This document shows positions 32,276-41,726 of a stretch of DNA of 43,245 nt, one piece after another; position 1 is the first letter of the stretch, and the number at the start of each line of letters is the position of its first letter. The translations under genes and the position numbers were made by a program. Source of the stretch: an uncultured Clostridium sp. (GTDB lineage: Bacteria > Bacillota > Clostridia > Lachnospirales > Lachnospiraceae). The notes below the pieces were generated by a model. It worked only from the letters and a program-made list of their open reading frames with translations. It was not told the origin of the DNA and did not search any database. Where the stretch lies: positions 1 through 43,245 of the forward strand of contig CAMYAO010000018.1 in NCBI GenBank assembly GCA_947253885.1. Reading direction: 5' to 3'.

Positions 32276-33304
32276 TTATATATCCCATTCGTCTGCCAGA
32301 TCATATAATAGTGTTTTTGTTTTTTCCCAGCCCAGACACGGATCTGTAATGGATTTTCCATATATCCCTTCGTCAATAGACTGAGCACCGTCTTCTATAT
32401 AACTCTCAATCATCAAGCCCTTTACCAGACTGCGAATATCTTTTGATACCTTGCAGCTATGCACCACGTCCTGACTGATTCGAATCTGTTCTAAATATCT
32501 CTTACCTGAATTGGAATGGTTTACATCCACAATGACGGCAGGATTTTCCAATTCCAGATCATTATAATTTTTTAATAACTCCTGCAAATCTTCATAATGA
32601 TAATTCGGATGATTATGTCCGAATCGATCTACAAACCCTCTCAAAATTGCATGTGCAAACGGATTTCCTTCTGTTTTCACTTCCCATCCGCGATAAATAA
32701 ACTTGTGCGCATTCTGTGCTGCAGTTATGGAATTCATCATCACAGACATATCACCCTCGGTCGGATTTTTCATTCCTGTCGGAATTCCGACACCTGATGC
32801 CGTCAAACGATGTTGCTGGTTTTCTACTGATCTCGCTCCAACCGCCACATAGGAAAGCAGATCGGAAAGATACCAGTGATTTTCCGGATACAGCATTTCA
32901 TCGGCACAAGTAAATCCCAATTCCTCCGCAGCTCTTTTATGCAGGTTGCGAATTGCCAGAATCCCTTTTAACATATCTTCTTCTCTTGTAGGATCCGGCT
33001 GATGAAGCATCCCCTTATAACCGATCCCCTTTGTACGAGGCTTGTTGGTATAAATACGAGGTACAATCAAAATTTTATCTTTGATTTCCTCCTGAACATC
33101 TCTCAATCTTGAAATATAATCTAAAACGGATTCTTCATGATCTGCGGAACACGGCCCGATAATACACAACATTCGGGAAGATTCCCCGGTAAAAATCTCT
33201 TCTATCTCTTTGTCTCTTTTTGTCTTTAACTCTTTTACCTTTTCACTAACCGGATCCGACTTCTTTAATGCTTCGGGATCAGGCATTGTTCTCAAAAACT
33301 CCAT
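32276..33304 (-). CDS. 3-deoxy-7-phosphoheptulonate synthase (type I)
   Basis: 342 aa of the AroF/AroG/AroH type I-alpha family. Visible blocks are IIGPCSADH, IVPRIYTNKPRTKGIGYKG, GARSVENQQHR, PTGMKNPTEGD and VDVNHSNSGK. It condenses PEP with erythrose 4-phosphate, the first step of the shikimate pathway. The N-terminal extension present in feedback-controlled enzymes is short. No T-box or leader peptide is visible in the 110 bp upstream. Confidence 0.93.
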   Translation of the reverse strand: MEFLRTMPDPEALKKSDPVSEKVKELKTKRDKEIEEIFTGESSRMLCIIGPCSADHEESVLDYISRLRDVQEEIKDKILIVPRIYTNKPRTKGIGYKGMLHQPDPTREEDMLKGILAIRNLHKRAAEELGFTCADEMLYPENHWYLSDLLSYVAVGARSVENQQHRLTASGVGIPTGMKNPTEGDMSVMMNSITAAQNAHKFIYRGWEVKTEGNPFAHAILRGFVDRFGHNHPNYHYEDLQELLKNYNDLELENPAVIVDVNHSNSGKRYLEQIRISQDVVHSCKVSKDIRSLVKGLMIESYIEDGAQSIDEGIYGKSITDPCLGWEKTKTLLYDLADEWDI

Positions 33305-33371
33305 TCTCTATCCTTTCGTTTTTGATTTATTATACTACACTATTTCAAGTTATTCCCGATTTTCCATAAAA

Positions 33372-33405
33372 AATACCACATTAAGTCCAAACTCAATGTG
33401 GTATT
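33372..33405 (-). terminator. Terminator of rubredoxin gene
   Basis: A perfect 11-bp stem (33372-33382 with 33395-33405) is followed on the minus strand by TTTTTT. It starts 13 bp after the rubredoxin stop. Confidence 0.85.
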
Positions 33406-33417
33406 CTATACTTTATC

Positions 33418-33579
33418 TTATTCAGCAGGGCTGAAATCTTCTTTTCCAACGCCGCATACAGGACAAACCCAATCATCCGGAAGATCTTCAAATGCGGTTC
33501 CCGGTGCGATACCGCCATCCGGATCTCCTACTTCAGGATCATACTCATAGCCACATGGATCACATACATATTTTTTCAT
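33418..33579 (-). CDS. Rubredoxin
   Basis: 53 aa, the classic size. MKKYVCDPCGYEYDPEVG and DDWVCPVCGVGKEDF contain the two CxxCG knuckles (Cys about 6, 9, 39, 42) that hold one iron. It is a small cytoplasmic electron carrier, usually for oxygen and peroxide detoxification in anaerobes. The start has AAGGAG 5 nt upstream. It is monocistronic, closed by a strong terminator. Confidence 0.95.
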   Translation of the reverse strand: MKKYVCDPCGYEYDPEVGDPDGGIAPGTAFEDLPDDWVCPVCGVGKEDFSPAE

Positions 33580-33923
33580 CTTTTCTCCTTACTGTTGAAC
33601 ACTTCAACCTATTTATCTAATTTACTATATCTCTTCCGCTTTGACACAAGCGGGAAGACAACTGCTTCAAGAATACTTCTTCCTAATAAAACCACATACT
33701 ATACATACCCTTTTACAGTAGGAATTCCATACTCTTTTTTATATTTGAAATTATAGCATAAAATTAAGTTGAGTGCAACTATTTTTATCACAAAAATAGC
33801 ACAAACGTTAATTTTGTCTAACCTTTTCAAATCTGTCTTTCTTGTTGATATGATAGGACAAATAAATAGAAAAATCAATGAGAAATTATGATACAATAAG
33901 AAAAATCTATTCGGGAGGTATCT
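33580..33923. promoter_or_regulatory. Divergent intergenic region, rubredoxin and DUF5721-like genes
   Basis: No gene seen. A ccgctt/aagcgg hairpin (33636-33653) and a small gttga/tcaac palindrome (33594-33608) lie near the rubredoxin start. On the plus strand, an extended -10 TGATACAAT (box 33892-33897) precedes the next gene. A gagtgcaact stretch at 33771 is only a partial CIRCE-like match. Confidence 0.4.
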
Positions 33924-34427
33924 ATGCTTTCAATACAAATTACTCATACGAAACATTTTATGCAGCGCTTACTGACAACTGATCTGTTTGACCATTTTCT
34001 GTTGATAGATGCTGTGGTAAAGACAAATGTTTCCTACACAATCTCCGGAAAACTGGAAAAAGATTATTATCCCGGCGACTCTTTAGAACTACAGGGACTT
34101 CAAGATGCTCTCTACCTACCTTTTTCCAAGCTGCGCTCCGTCTTTCTTCAACTTATTAAAGGTCCCCATACTCCACTCAGTTTTCGCCTTACTCTTGCAT
34201 TATCTCCGGAGAATCAGGCAAATACTCTGAAGCGTTCTTACAGCGGATTCTCAAATGATGATGTAGAAGGCATGTATTTGAACATTTCGTTCCAAAACAA
34301 TACTCTAATCTGTAGTAGTGCTATCTCCTACCGGACATTTACCATAAACAAACAATTGGATCAGGAATGGAGAAACTTCCTCTCTCTTTTTTTCAAGCAA
34401 CAAAAAATAGAATTTGTTCAAATTTAG
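33924..34427 (+). CDS. DUF5721-like protein of unknown function
   Basis: 167 aa soluble protein. I recognise it as the DUF5721 type common in Lachnospiraceae, from the opening LSIQITHTKHFMQRLLTTDL with FDHFLLIDA and the alternating beta pattern; no catalytic motif is visible. It starts with GGGAGG 6 nt upstream and is one of few plus-strand genes outside the element. Function unknown. Confidence 0.6.
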   Translation: MLSIQITHTKHFMQRLLTTDLFDHFLLIDAVVKTNVSYTISGKLEKDYYPGDSLELQGLQDALYLPFSKLRSVFLQLIKGPHTPLSFRLTLALSPENQANTLKRSYSGFSNDDVEGMYLNISFQNNTLICSSAISYRTFTINKQLDQEWRNFLSLFFKQQKIEFVQI

Positions 34428-34602
34428 AGTATGTTTGTCATTCCTATCCAAAATAAATTGTGCATAATATATATGATGGCAGAAAAATTATTTGTCGATT
34501 TGGTAACACTTTATTTCCACTATCTGTTACGATAATACTGTAATAACCCCCAATATTATTTAGATAGTTTTTGCTATCCCCTATAGCAAATACCTTCTCC
34601 TT
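34428..34602. other. Structured non-coding stretch after the DUF5721-like gene
   Basis: Contains gtaaca/tgttac (about 34501-34528) and ttgcta/tagcaa (about 34570-34588) hairpins before a plus-strand terminator. It may be a long 3' UTR or a small RNA. A 63-codon minus-strand frame here has no support. Confidence 0.3.
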
Positions 34603-34643
34603 TTGACAGAACATCGACCGAAGTTGTTCTGTCAATTTTTTTT
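34603..34643 (+). terminator. Plus-strand terminator
   Basis: ttgacagaaca (34603-34613) pairs with 34625-34635, followed by eight T on the plus strand. It ends the DUF5721-like transcript. Confidence 0.85.
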
Positions 34644-34647
34644 ACAG

Positions 34648-34685
34648 AAAAACGGCTGTTGACACAAAATACAACAGCCGTTTTT
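34648..34685 (-). terminator. Terminator of the gatCAB-clpX-like operon
   Basis: A 14-bp perfect stem (34648-34661 with 34672-34685) with A/T flanks lies 3 bp after the clpX-like stop. Confidence 0.85.
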
Positions 34686-34687
34686 CA

Positions 34688-36136
34688 CTACAGACCCCTC
34701 ATTGTTATTTTAGGTCCGCCCTTTTTCTCAATATAATCTCTGGTAATCGTAACCACTCCTATATTATCATCTTTTGGAATTTCGTACATAATATCCAGCA
34801 TAAACTCTTCGATAATAGAACGAAGTGCTCTTGCTCCCACTTTCTTTTCTTTCGCCTGCTCCGCAATACACTCCAATGCATCCGGTTCAAACTCCAGCTT
34901 CACTTCATCCATTTTTAATAACTTCTGATACTGCTTTACAATGGCATTTTTTGGCAAAGTCAGTATATCGACTAGCATCTTTGTCGTCAATGCCTCTAAA
35001 GAAAATAAAATCGGTAAGCGTCCCAAAAACTCCGGTATCATCCCGTAGTTACGGATATCTTCTGTTCTGACATGACTTAATATATTATCCTCTTTATCAT
35101 ACTTATCCTTCAAGTCTGCCACAAATCCCATTGAGGAATGTCGATTTAATCGTTCTTTGATAATATCCTCCAAACCGGGAAAGGCTCCACCACAAATAAA
35201 TAAAATATTGGATGTATCTATTGTTGTCATCGGAACCATTGCATTTTTACTGGTAGCTCCGACAGGAACTTCTACCTCTGCTCCTTCCAACAGCTTCAAC
35301 ATTCCCTGCTGAACGGATTCCCCACTTACATCACGTTGATTTGCATTTTTCTTTTTCGCGATCTTATCGATTTCATCTACAAACACAATTCCGTGCTCTG
35401 CTCTTTCCACGTCATTGTCTGCTGCCGCCAATAATTTTGATAAAATGCTTTCAATATCATCACCGATATACCCTGCTTCTGTCAAAGATGTGGCATCTGC
35501 GATTGCCAACGGAACATCTAACAGTGCCGCCAGAGTCTTGACCAGATAAGTCTTTCCGCTTCCGGTCGGTCCGATCATAAGCATATTGGACTTCTCGATC
35601 TCTACCCCGTCCGACTCCTCCTGCAGAGAAATTACCCGTTTATAATGATTATATACCGCAACGGACATGATCTTTTTTGCCTGATTCTGGCCGACTACAT
35701 ATTCATTTAATTTTGCTTCGATTTTATGCGGTGCCGGAATATTTTTTATATCAATAACCGACCTTTCCTTTTTTTCTTTTTCTTTTTTCTTCTTTACTTT
35801 CGGCTGACCTCCCGATAATTGTCTTAAATCCGATAAATTTAACACACTGATATTCGGAGACTTGCCACCTGAAAACAGATCCCCGATATTAAGTCCTTCC
35901 AGTCCCGGAATTGTTCCGTTCATATTTCCCATATTATCGAACGTCTTTTGCAGACAATCATGACAGATTGCAACATCTCCCGGAATATGAATCATTTTGC
36001 CTGCAACACTCTCTGTTCTGTGACACATATAACAAACATCTTCATATTCCGGTTCTCCTATCACCTCATGTTCCTCTGTTGTATCCGCTTGCTGCTCTGT
36101 TACTTCTCTAAAATCTTCATATTTATCATTATTCAT
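34688..36136 (-). CDS. ClpX-like AAA+ unfoldase, divergent paralogue
   Basis: 482 aa, longer than usual ClpX (about 420-430). Zinc-binding domain with Cys 35, 38, 58 and 61, a Lys/Glu-rich insertion (about 113-127), Walker A GPTGSGKT (189-196), pore loop GYIG, Walker B VFVDEID (251-257), and arginine region PEFLGRLP. The ClpP-docking loop of ClpX, normally IGF, reads MGF (336-338). It is not next to clpP or tig but overlaps the gatB end by 8 bp, so it is expressed with the tRNA amidotransferase. It may work with ClpP less efficiently or independently. Confidence 0.82.
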   Translation of the reverse strand: MNNDKYEDFREVTEQQADTTEEHEVIGEPEYEDVCYMCHRTESVAGKMIHIPGDVAICHDCLQKTFDNMGNMNGTIPGLEGLNIGDLFSGGKSPNISVLNLSDLRQLSGGQPKVKKKKEKEKKERSVIDIKNIPAPHKIEAKLNEYVVGQNQAKKIMSVAVYNHYKRVISLQEESDGVEIEKSNMLMIGPTGSGKTYLVKTLAALLDVPLAIADATSLTEAGYIGDDIESILSKLLAAADNDVERAEHGIVFVDEIDKIAKKKNANQRDVSGESVQQGMLKLLEGAEVEVPVGATSKNAMVPMTTIDTSNILFICGGAFPGLEDIIKERLNRHSSMGFVADLKDKYDKEDNILSHVRTEDIRNYGMIPEFLGRLPILFSLEALTTKMLVDILTLPKNAIVKQYQKLLKMDEVKLEFEPDALECIAEQAKEKKVGARALRSIIEEFMLDIMYEIPKDDNIGVVTITRDYIEKKGGPKITMRGL

Positions 36137-37559
36137 CTTGTTTCTCCAATAACGCTGTAAGAATATTTTTAATCCGAGTGGGATCTCCCCTCCCGTGTAG
36201 CTGTTTCATTATTTGACCGAGTAAAAAGCCGATTGCCTGCTTTTTTCCTTTACGATAATCTTCTGTCGCTTTCGTATGTTCAAAAATAACAGACTGTATC
36301 AAATCCGTTAGCTGTCCTTCCTCCATCGGATTGCTCAATCGATGTGCTGCTATATACTCATTCGGATTGCAGTCAAAGAAAAAAATCTGCTTGAATACCT
36401 CCTTTGCGGCAGAACTGTTGATTTCTCCCCGGTCAGTTATTCGAACCAGTTCCGCTACATTTTTCACGGAAAAAGTACACTCTTCCAGTGTCCGATTCGA
36501 TGCCTTCAGCAAATAAAACAGTTCTCCTGTCAGCCAATTGGCTGTCTTTTTAGGATTATAACAAATCCTGTTGGTCTCTTCAAATAGGTTTGCAAGCTTT
36601 GGAGAAGAAGAAAGCATCTCTGCATCCTGTTTGGTAATTCCGTATTCCATTTGCAGTCTCCGACTCAATTCCTCTTTAAATTCCGGAAGAGATGCCCGTA
36701 TTTTTTCTATCCATTGCTCTGATAAAACAATCGGCATCAGATCCGGATCCGGAAAATACCGATAGTCCCTGACCGTTTCTTTTGTTCTCATACTGAAAGA
36801 ACACCCCTGTTCTTCCTTCCATCTTCTTGTTTCCTGCTTTACGGACTGTCCGGATTGCAGTAATTCCAGCTGGCGAGTTCTCTCATGTGCAATTCCGTGC
36901 TCAATTCCCTTGAAAGAATTCAAATTCTTCATCTCAGTCCGGGTTCCCAACCTTGTCTCACCCTCTCTTCGGAGAGATAGGTTGACATCTACACGCATAG
37001 AACCCTCATTCATTTTACAATCTGATGCATTCAAAAATACAATCCGATCCTGAAGTTGTCTTAAAAACTGTATCACTTCATCTGAATTTGAAAAATCCGG
37101 CTCTGTTACAATCTCAATCAAAGGAACACCTGCCCGATTGTAATCAATTAAGGTTCCGTTCTCTCCATGAATCAACTTGCTCGCATCCTCTTCCAAATGG
37201 ATTTCATGAATCCTAATACGTTTTGATTCGGAATTTTCCAGATCCAGCCAGCCATTTTTACAGATCGGTAAATATAACTGAGAAATCTGATAGTTTTGCG
37301 GATTATCCGGATAAAAATAATTTTTACGATCAAACATGCTCTTTTTTTGAATTTCACAATTAGTAGCCAGCCCGACACAAACCGCCAACTCAACTGCTTT
37401 TTTATTTAGCACCGGAAGAGCCCCCGGCATTCCGAGACAAATCGGGCAGGTATGGTGATTCGGTTCCCCTCCGAACTTTGCACTGCATGCACAAAAAATC
37501 TTAGTCTGTGTCAACAATTCTACATGTATTTCTAATCCTATTACGGTATGATACTTCAT
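36129..37559 (-). CDS. gatB: Asp/Glu-tRNA amidotransferase subunit B
   Basis: 476 aa. GLEIHVELLTQTKIFC, the zinc set CAC and CPIC, and ASDCKMNEGSMRVDVN match GatB; the C-terminal YqeY-like tail ends in HGRGDPTRIKNILTALL. It binds mischarged tRNA and activates Glu/Asp for amidation with ammonia from GatA. The start overlaps the gatA stop (ATGA). Confidence 0.95.
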   Translation of the reverse strand: MKYHTVIGLEIHVELLTQTKIFCACSAKFGGEPNHHTCPICLGMPGALPVLNKKAVELAVCVGLATNCEIQKKSMFDRKNYFYPDNPQNYQISQLYLPICKNGWLDLENSESKRIRIHEIHLEEDASKLIHGENGTLIDYNRAGVPLIEIVTEPDFSNSDEVIQFLRQLQDRIVFLNASDCKMNEGSMRVDVNLSLRREGETRLGTRTEMKNLNSFKGIEHGIAHERTRQLELLQSGQSVKQETRRWKEEQGCSFSMRTKETVRDYRYFPDPDLMPIVLSEQWIEKIRASLPEFKEELSRRLQMEYGITKQDAEMLSSSPKLANLFEETNRICYNPKKTANWLTGELFYLLKASNRTLEECTFSVKNVAELVRITDRGEINSSAAKEVFKQIFFFDCNPNEYIAAHRLSNPMEEGQLTDLIQSVIFEHTKATEDYRKGKKQAIGFLLGQIMKQLHGRGDPTRIKNILTALLEKQDE

Positions 37560-38977
37560 CTATTGCATCCCTCTTCCGACATCGACTGTTCAATTCCGTA
37601 TGCAATTTGCAGAACCGTATCTTCGCAAAATGCATCTGCCATTATCTGAATACCGATCGGCATCTTATCTTTGTCTCGCCCTGCACAGATAGAAATGGAG
37701 GGAAACCCGGAAAGATTGGCAGGAACGGTATATCGATCTTCCTTATATCGCTCAGCACAAGATTTTGACAACTTTGAGCTGTCCGGTGCAGTCTGACTTG
37801 TAACCGGCATCACAACAGCATCATAAGTTTGAAACATGCGTTTCCATTCCCTTGTTAATAAAGCTTTTACCTGAAGAGCTTTTTTATAATAATCCTCATA
37901 AAAACTTTCACTGAGCACATATGTTCCAAGTAAAACCCTTTGCTTAACTTCCCATCCAAAACCGTCGGTTCTTGTCTCCTGATAGAAAGATTCTAATGAA
38001 TGCTCTTCTTTACTGTGATATCCGTATTTTATCCCGTCGTACCTCTCCAGATTCGAACTCGCTTCCGCACACGCCAGAATGTAATAAGCAGGTACTCCAT
38101 AATCCAATAACGGAAATGTAATATCTTCTATTATAGCTCCCTGACGGATTACCGCTTCTTTCAGCTTCTCAAACAAAGCATAAAACTGTGACTGTCCGTC
38201 TGACAGCAAACCGATCCGATACCCCTCCAAATTTGCCGATAAGGGATTCAGACGAGGCTTGCATGTACACATAGAACCGTCCCCTTTGTCATAGGAGGAA
38301 AGTATTTCAAATATTGTTTTGCAGTCGCTTACAGAAGTGGCAATCGGACCAATCTGATCCATAGAAGAAGCATATGCGATCAATCCGTTTCTGGATACAC
38401 TTCCATAACTAGGTTTCAATCCTACCACACCGCAATAGCTGCTCGGCTGTCGAATCGACCCTCCGGTATCCGTTCCCAATGCAACCGGAATATGACCGGC
38501 CGCCACCGCCGCGGCACTTCCTCCGGAAGAGCCTCCTGCCGTTTTGGACAGATTATGTGGATTTTTTGTTGTTTTATAATAAGAAGTTCGGGTCGAATTG
38601 CCCATTCCGAACTCATCCATATTTGTTTTTCCGATAATAATCGCATCTTCCTGTTCCAATAGAGACACCGCCGTCGCACTATATGGCGGCTGAAACTGTT
38701 CCAGCATTCCGGACGCACAGGTCGTCACCATATGAGCCGTACAGATATTATCCTTAATCCCTATCGGGATTCCTGCAAGCCGACCGACTGCTTCTCCTGC
38801 ATCTATTCTCTTTTGTATCATTTCCGCTTTTTTATATGCCGAGTCCCTGTCAATTAGGATCCATGCCTGAATCTGAGACTCCGTTTTATCTATCTCGGAA
38901 AAATAATGATCCAATACCTGTTTTATCCGGATTCGTCCTGATCGGATTTCATTTGTTATATATACTATATCCTTCAT
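37556..38977 (-). CDS. gatA: Asp/Glu-tRNA amidotransferase subunit A
   Basis: 473 aa amidase-signature protein. Catalytic Lys in GIPIGIKDNI, the Ser-cis-Ser in GGSSGGSAAAVAAG and GTDTGGSIRQPSS. It hydrolyses glutamine and passes ammonia to GatB. It lies 5 bp after gatC and overlaps gatB. Confidence 0.95.
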   Translation of the reverse strand: MKDIVYITNEIRSGRIRIKQVLDHYFSEIDKTESQIQAWILIDRDSAYKKAEMIQKRIDAGEAVGRLAGIPIGIKDNICTAHMVTTCASGMLEQFQPPYSATAVSLLEQEDAIIIGKTNMDEFGMGNSTRTSYYKTTKNPHNLSKTAGGSSGGSAAAVAAGHIPVALGTDTGGSIRQPSSYCGVVGLKPSYGSVSRNGLIAYASSMDQIGPIATSVSDCKTIFEILSSYDKGDGSMCTCKPRLNPLSANLEGYRIGLLSDGQSQFYALFEKLKEAVIRQGAIIEDITFPLLDYGVPAYYILACAEASSNLERYDGIKYGYHSKEEHSLESFYQETRTDGFGWEVKQRVLLGTYVLSESFYEDYYKKALQVKALLTREWKRMFQTYDAVVMPVTSQTAPDSSKLSKSCAERYKEDRYTVPANLSGFPSISICAGRDKDKMPIGIQIMADAFCEDTVLQIAYGIEQSMSEEGCNR

Positions 38978-38982
38978 TGGAT

Positions 38983-39243
38983 TTACTCCACGGTCTTCGG
39001 CACCAGAAAGGTGGTACGATATGGGATTTCCTGCTCATTTATCACATCTTCCCTCCACGTATCCGGCTCTGTAAAAAAATGTGTCAGAGGCTCTATCCCC
39101 TGCACATCAACGGATTTGAGAATATCCATATAGTGCAGCAGTTCGGACAGCTCCTCTTGTAAAACCGCCCGTTCTTCTGATGTTAATCTCAGCTTTGTCA
39201 AAAATTCCAGCTTTTTTATAGTTTCGATTGTTATTTCAGACAT
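38983..39243 (-). CDS. gatC: Asp/Glu-tRNA amidotransferase subunit C
   Basis: 86 aa, a short helical protein (ITIETIKKLEFLTKLRLTSEE, then ELSELLHYMDILKSVDVQ) that stabilises GatA-GatB. First gene of the gatC-gatA-gatB-clpX-like operon. Ribosome site GGAGAGGAG upstream. Confidence 0.9.
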   Translation of the reverse strand: MSEITIETIKKLEFLTKLRLTSEERAVLQEELSELLHYMDILKSVDVQGIEPLTHFFTEPDTWREDVINEQEIPYRTTFLVPKTVE

Positions 39244-39447
39244 AACATCTCCTCTCCCGAATTTACATGAAATACGGAATAAAATAAAAAACCTGCAAGA
39301 ATCGCTTACAGGTGCTGTTTATAGTATTTTAAAATATCATCTTATCTTAACATGAGTTTGTTTTCTTAACAAGTATTGAAATCCTAATGATTATGACATA
39401 CTTTTTTCACAACTCTAAGATAAAATTACATGGTTAGAAACTACGTA

Positions 39448-39476
39448 TTGACATTTTTTTAATTAAAGACTAAGAT
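39448..39476 (+). promoter_or_regulatory. Promoter of the LTA-synthase-like gene
   Basis: TTGACA (39448-39453), 17 bp, TAAGAT (39471-39476), 32 bp before the ATG, with GGGAGG as ribosome site. Confidence 0.65.
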
Positions 39477-39508
39477 AACTTAAGTTTTTATCCAGCAGGG
39501 AGGTTAAC

Positions 39509-41665
39509 ATGAAGTTATTTCACTTTAAGAATAAGAAGAATCCGGGAGAGGAAGAAACGTCTTCTTCTCATAAACATAAATTTCAACCGTTTCATAAATT
39601 GGAAGAATTTACCGATCATAATAAATACATGCAGTTTATGTCGAAATATTCTCCTATTTTTCATGCACTGTGGTCGATTATACTTGTAATTTTCATTGAA
39701 AGTTTTTCCAGACATTCTTTATTGTCTGCACTTTCTTTTATCATCGATGCACCGTTTGCATTCTTTTATAATGTATTTTTGGTCTTTTCTTCTTTACTGC
39801 TTGTGTATATTTTCAAAAGAAGAATGGTCGTTCGATTTTTCCTGACTGTTATCTGGCTGCTCCTCGGCGCCGTAAACGGTATCATCTTAGCTAACCGGGT
39901 AACTCCGTTTAATTTTACGGACTTCAAGCTGTTAAGTGATTTGTTCGGTATGACCGGAAGCAAGTATCTGTCACTTTCCGCTGAAATCATTGCCGTTGTA
40001 ATAATGGTGTTGGTTGTGATTATTTTGGTGTTTCTGGCTCTTCACGGTCCGAAATATAAAGGAAAAACCAATCGTCCTCGAAATCTCATTATCGTAGTTG
40101 CCGTTGTATTTGCAATTCCATTTATCACAAAGGCTGCGATCCGTTCCAATATCCTTTCCGGCTATTTTGGAAATATCGCACAGGGCTATCATGACTACGG
40201 TTTTGTATACAGCTTCTCAGCCAGTGTCGTAGATACCGGTATGAGTGAGCCGAAAAGTTATTCGGAAAACTCCATTCAAAAGATTATAAACTCCGAATCC
40301 AGAAAAAAAACCACTCTTTCCAAATCAAAACAGCCGAATATTCTGTTTGTGCAGTTGGAATCCTTTATTGATCCGACTCAGGTAAAATACTTAAAGTTTT
40401 CAAAAGATCCGATTCCAAATTTCCGAAAGCTGATGAAAAATAATTCCAGCGGTTATTTAACCGTACCCGTTGTAGGTGCCGGTACCGCAAATACCGAATT
40501 TGAGATAATGACCGGTATGTCACTGCAATATTTCGGTGTGGGTGAATATCCTTTTAAAACCGTTTTGAAAAACCACACGACGGAAAGTGTTGCTTCCGAT
40601 CTGGAAAAGATCGGCTATGCCTCACATGTTCTGCACAATTGGAGCGGTGGTTTTTACGGAAGAGACACTGTATTTTCCAATATGGGATACGACTCTTTTA
40701 CTGCTAAAGAAAATCTCAATATTACCGAATACAACGAGATCAAATCCTGGCCGAAAGATAACATTCTTCTGAGCGCCACCAACAATATTTTAGATTCCAC
40801 ACCAAACAAACCGGATTATCTCTATACTATTACGGTACAGAGCCATGGCAGTTATCCTACTTATAAAGTATTTGACCATCCGGCGGTCAAAGTTTCCGGT
40901 GCTGCAACTACAGAAGCAAATTACCAATGGGAATACTATGTAAACGAAGTACATCAAGTGGACAAGTATGTCGGAAATCTGATCAAGCAGCTTAAAAAGA
41001 GAAAAGAAAAAACAATCGTTGTATTCTATGGTGATCATATTCCTACCATGGGATTGACAAATGAGCAGTTAAAATCCGGAGATATTTTCAAAACAATCTA
41101 TGCCACATGGGATAATCTCGGATTAAAAAAAGTAAAAAAAGATATAAAAGCATACCAGCTCACTGCTTATATTACCAATCGACTTGGAATTCATGAAGGA
41201 TCTGTATTTAAATACCATCAGACGCAGATGGCAAAGAAAAAGACATCAGATGACTCTTATTTGTCCGATTTGCAACTGTTACAATATGATCTGCTGTACG
41301 GTTCTCATTATGCAACCAATGAAAAGGCACAGGAGGCTTCCGATCTGAAAATGGGTACTCAGGAAGTAATTATTTCCAAGCTGTCTGTAAAAGAAGATAA
41401 ACTGGTTGTAACCGGAAAAAATCTTACTCCTTGGAGTATCGTTTATGTAAATGATAAAGAGGTGGATACTACTTATGTATCCGGTCACAAATTAACGATT
41501 TCTTCCAATGATATCAAAGAGGGAGATGTTATAACTGTAAAAATTGTCGGAGGAGGCAATAAAGTATTCCGAACCTCTAATCGATTTATAGTTACCAATT
41601 CGGTGGCTCAAAAAATTTCCGAAAAAAAAGAAGAAGCAACTGAGCATAAAACAAAAGAAAAATAA
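39509..41665 (+). CDS. LTA-synthase-like membrane sulfatase
   Basis: 718 aa. Five hydrophobic helices (about 50-225) precede an extracellular sulfatase-type domain: metal ligand Glu in FVQLESFID, likely Thr nucleophile in GAGTANTEFE, and VFYGDHIPT with Asp and His. This is the LtaS/phosphoglycerol transferase family, which builds polyglycerophosphate chains or modifies glycans. The C-terminus adds a small beta domain (about 625-695; VTGKNLTPWSIVYVNDKEV) and a Lys/Glu-rich tail, not found in plain LtaS. Monocistronic. Confidence 0.85.
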   Translation: MKLFHFKNKKNPGEEETSSSHKHKFQPFHKLEEFTDHNKYMQFMSKYSPIFHALWSIILVIFIESFSRHSLLSALSFIIDAPFAFFYNVFLVFSSLLLVYIFKRRMVVRFFLTVIWLLLGAVNGIILANRVTPFNFTDFKLLSDLFGMTGSKYLSLSAEIIAVVIMVLVVIILVFLALHGPKYKGKTNRPRNLIIVVAVVFAIPFITKAAIRSNILSGYFGNIAQGYHDYGFVYSFSASVVDTGMSEPKSYSENSIQKIINSESRKKTTLSKSKQPNILFVQLESFIDPTQVKYLKFSKDPIPNFRKLMKNNSSGYLTVPVVGAGTANTEFEIMTGMSLQYFGVGEYPFKTVLKNHTTESVASDLEKIGYASHVLHNWSGGFYGRDTVFSNMGYDSFTAKENLNITEYNEIKSWPKDNILLSATNNILDSTPNKPDYLYTITVQSHGSYPTYKVFDHPAVKVSGAATTEANYQWEYYVNEVHQVDKYVGNLIKQLKKRKEKTIVVFYGDHIPTMGLTNEQLKSGDIFKTIYATWDNLGLKKVKKDIKAYQLTAYITNRLGIHEGSVFKYHQTQMAKKKTSDDSYLSDLQLLQYDLLYGSHYATNEKAQEASDLKMGTQEVIISKLSVKEDKLVVTGKNLTPWSIVYVNDKEVDTTYVSGHKLTISSNDIKEGDVITVKIVGGGNKVFRTSNRFIVTNSVAQKISEKKEEATEHKTKEK

Positions 41666-41690
41666 CCAGAAAACACATCGCAATTTCAAA

Positions 41691-41726
41691 AAAACAGTCA
41701 AAGGAATATTATCCTTTGACTGTTTT
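41691..41726. terminator. Bidirectional terminator
   Basis: 15-bp perfect stem (41691-41705 with 41712-41726), A and T runs on both sides, between the convergent sulfatase and MBL genes. Confidence 0.85.

Noticed and set aside
33771..33780. gagtgcaact resembling half of a CIRCE or the attachment core
   Set aside because: Only six bases match the core and no partner arm lies 9 bp away.
33699..33896. 65-codon hydrophobic minus-strand frame
   Set aside because: Lies in AT-rich promoter DNA of two divergent genes, with no ribosome site.
34444..34635. 63-codon minus-strand frame after the DUF5721-like gene
   Set aside because: It runs across the plus-strand terminator hairpin and has no recognisable domain.
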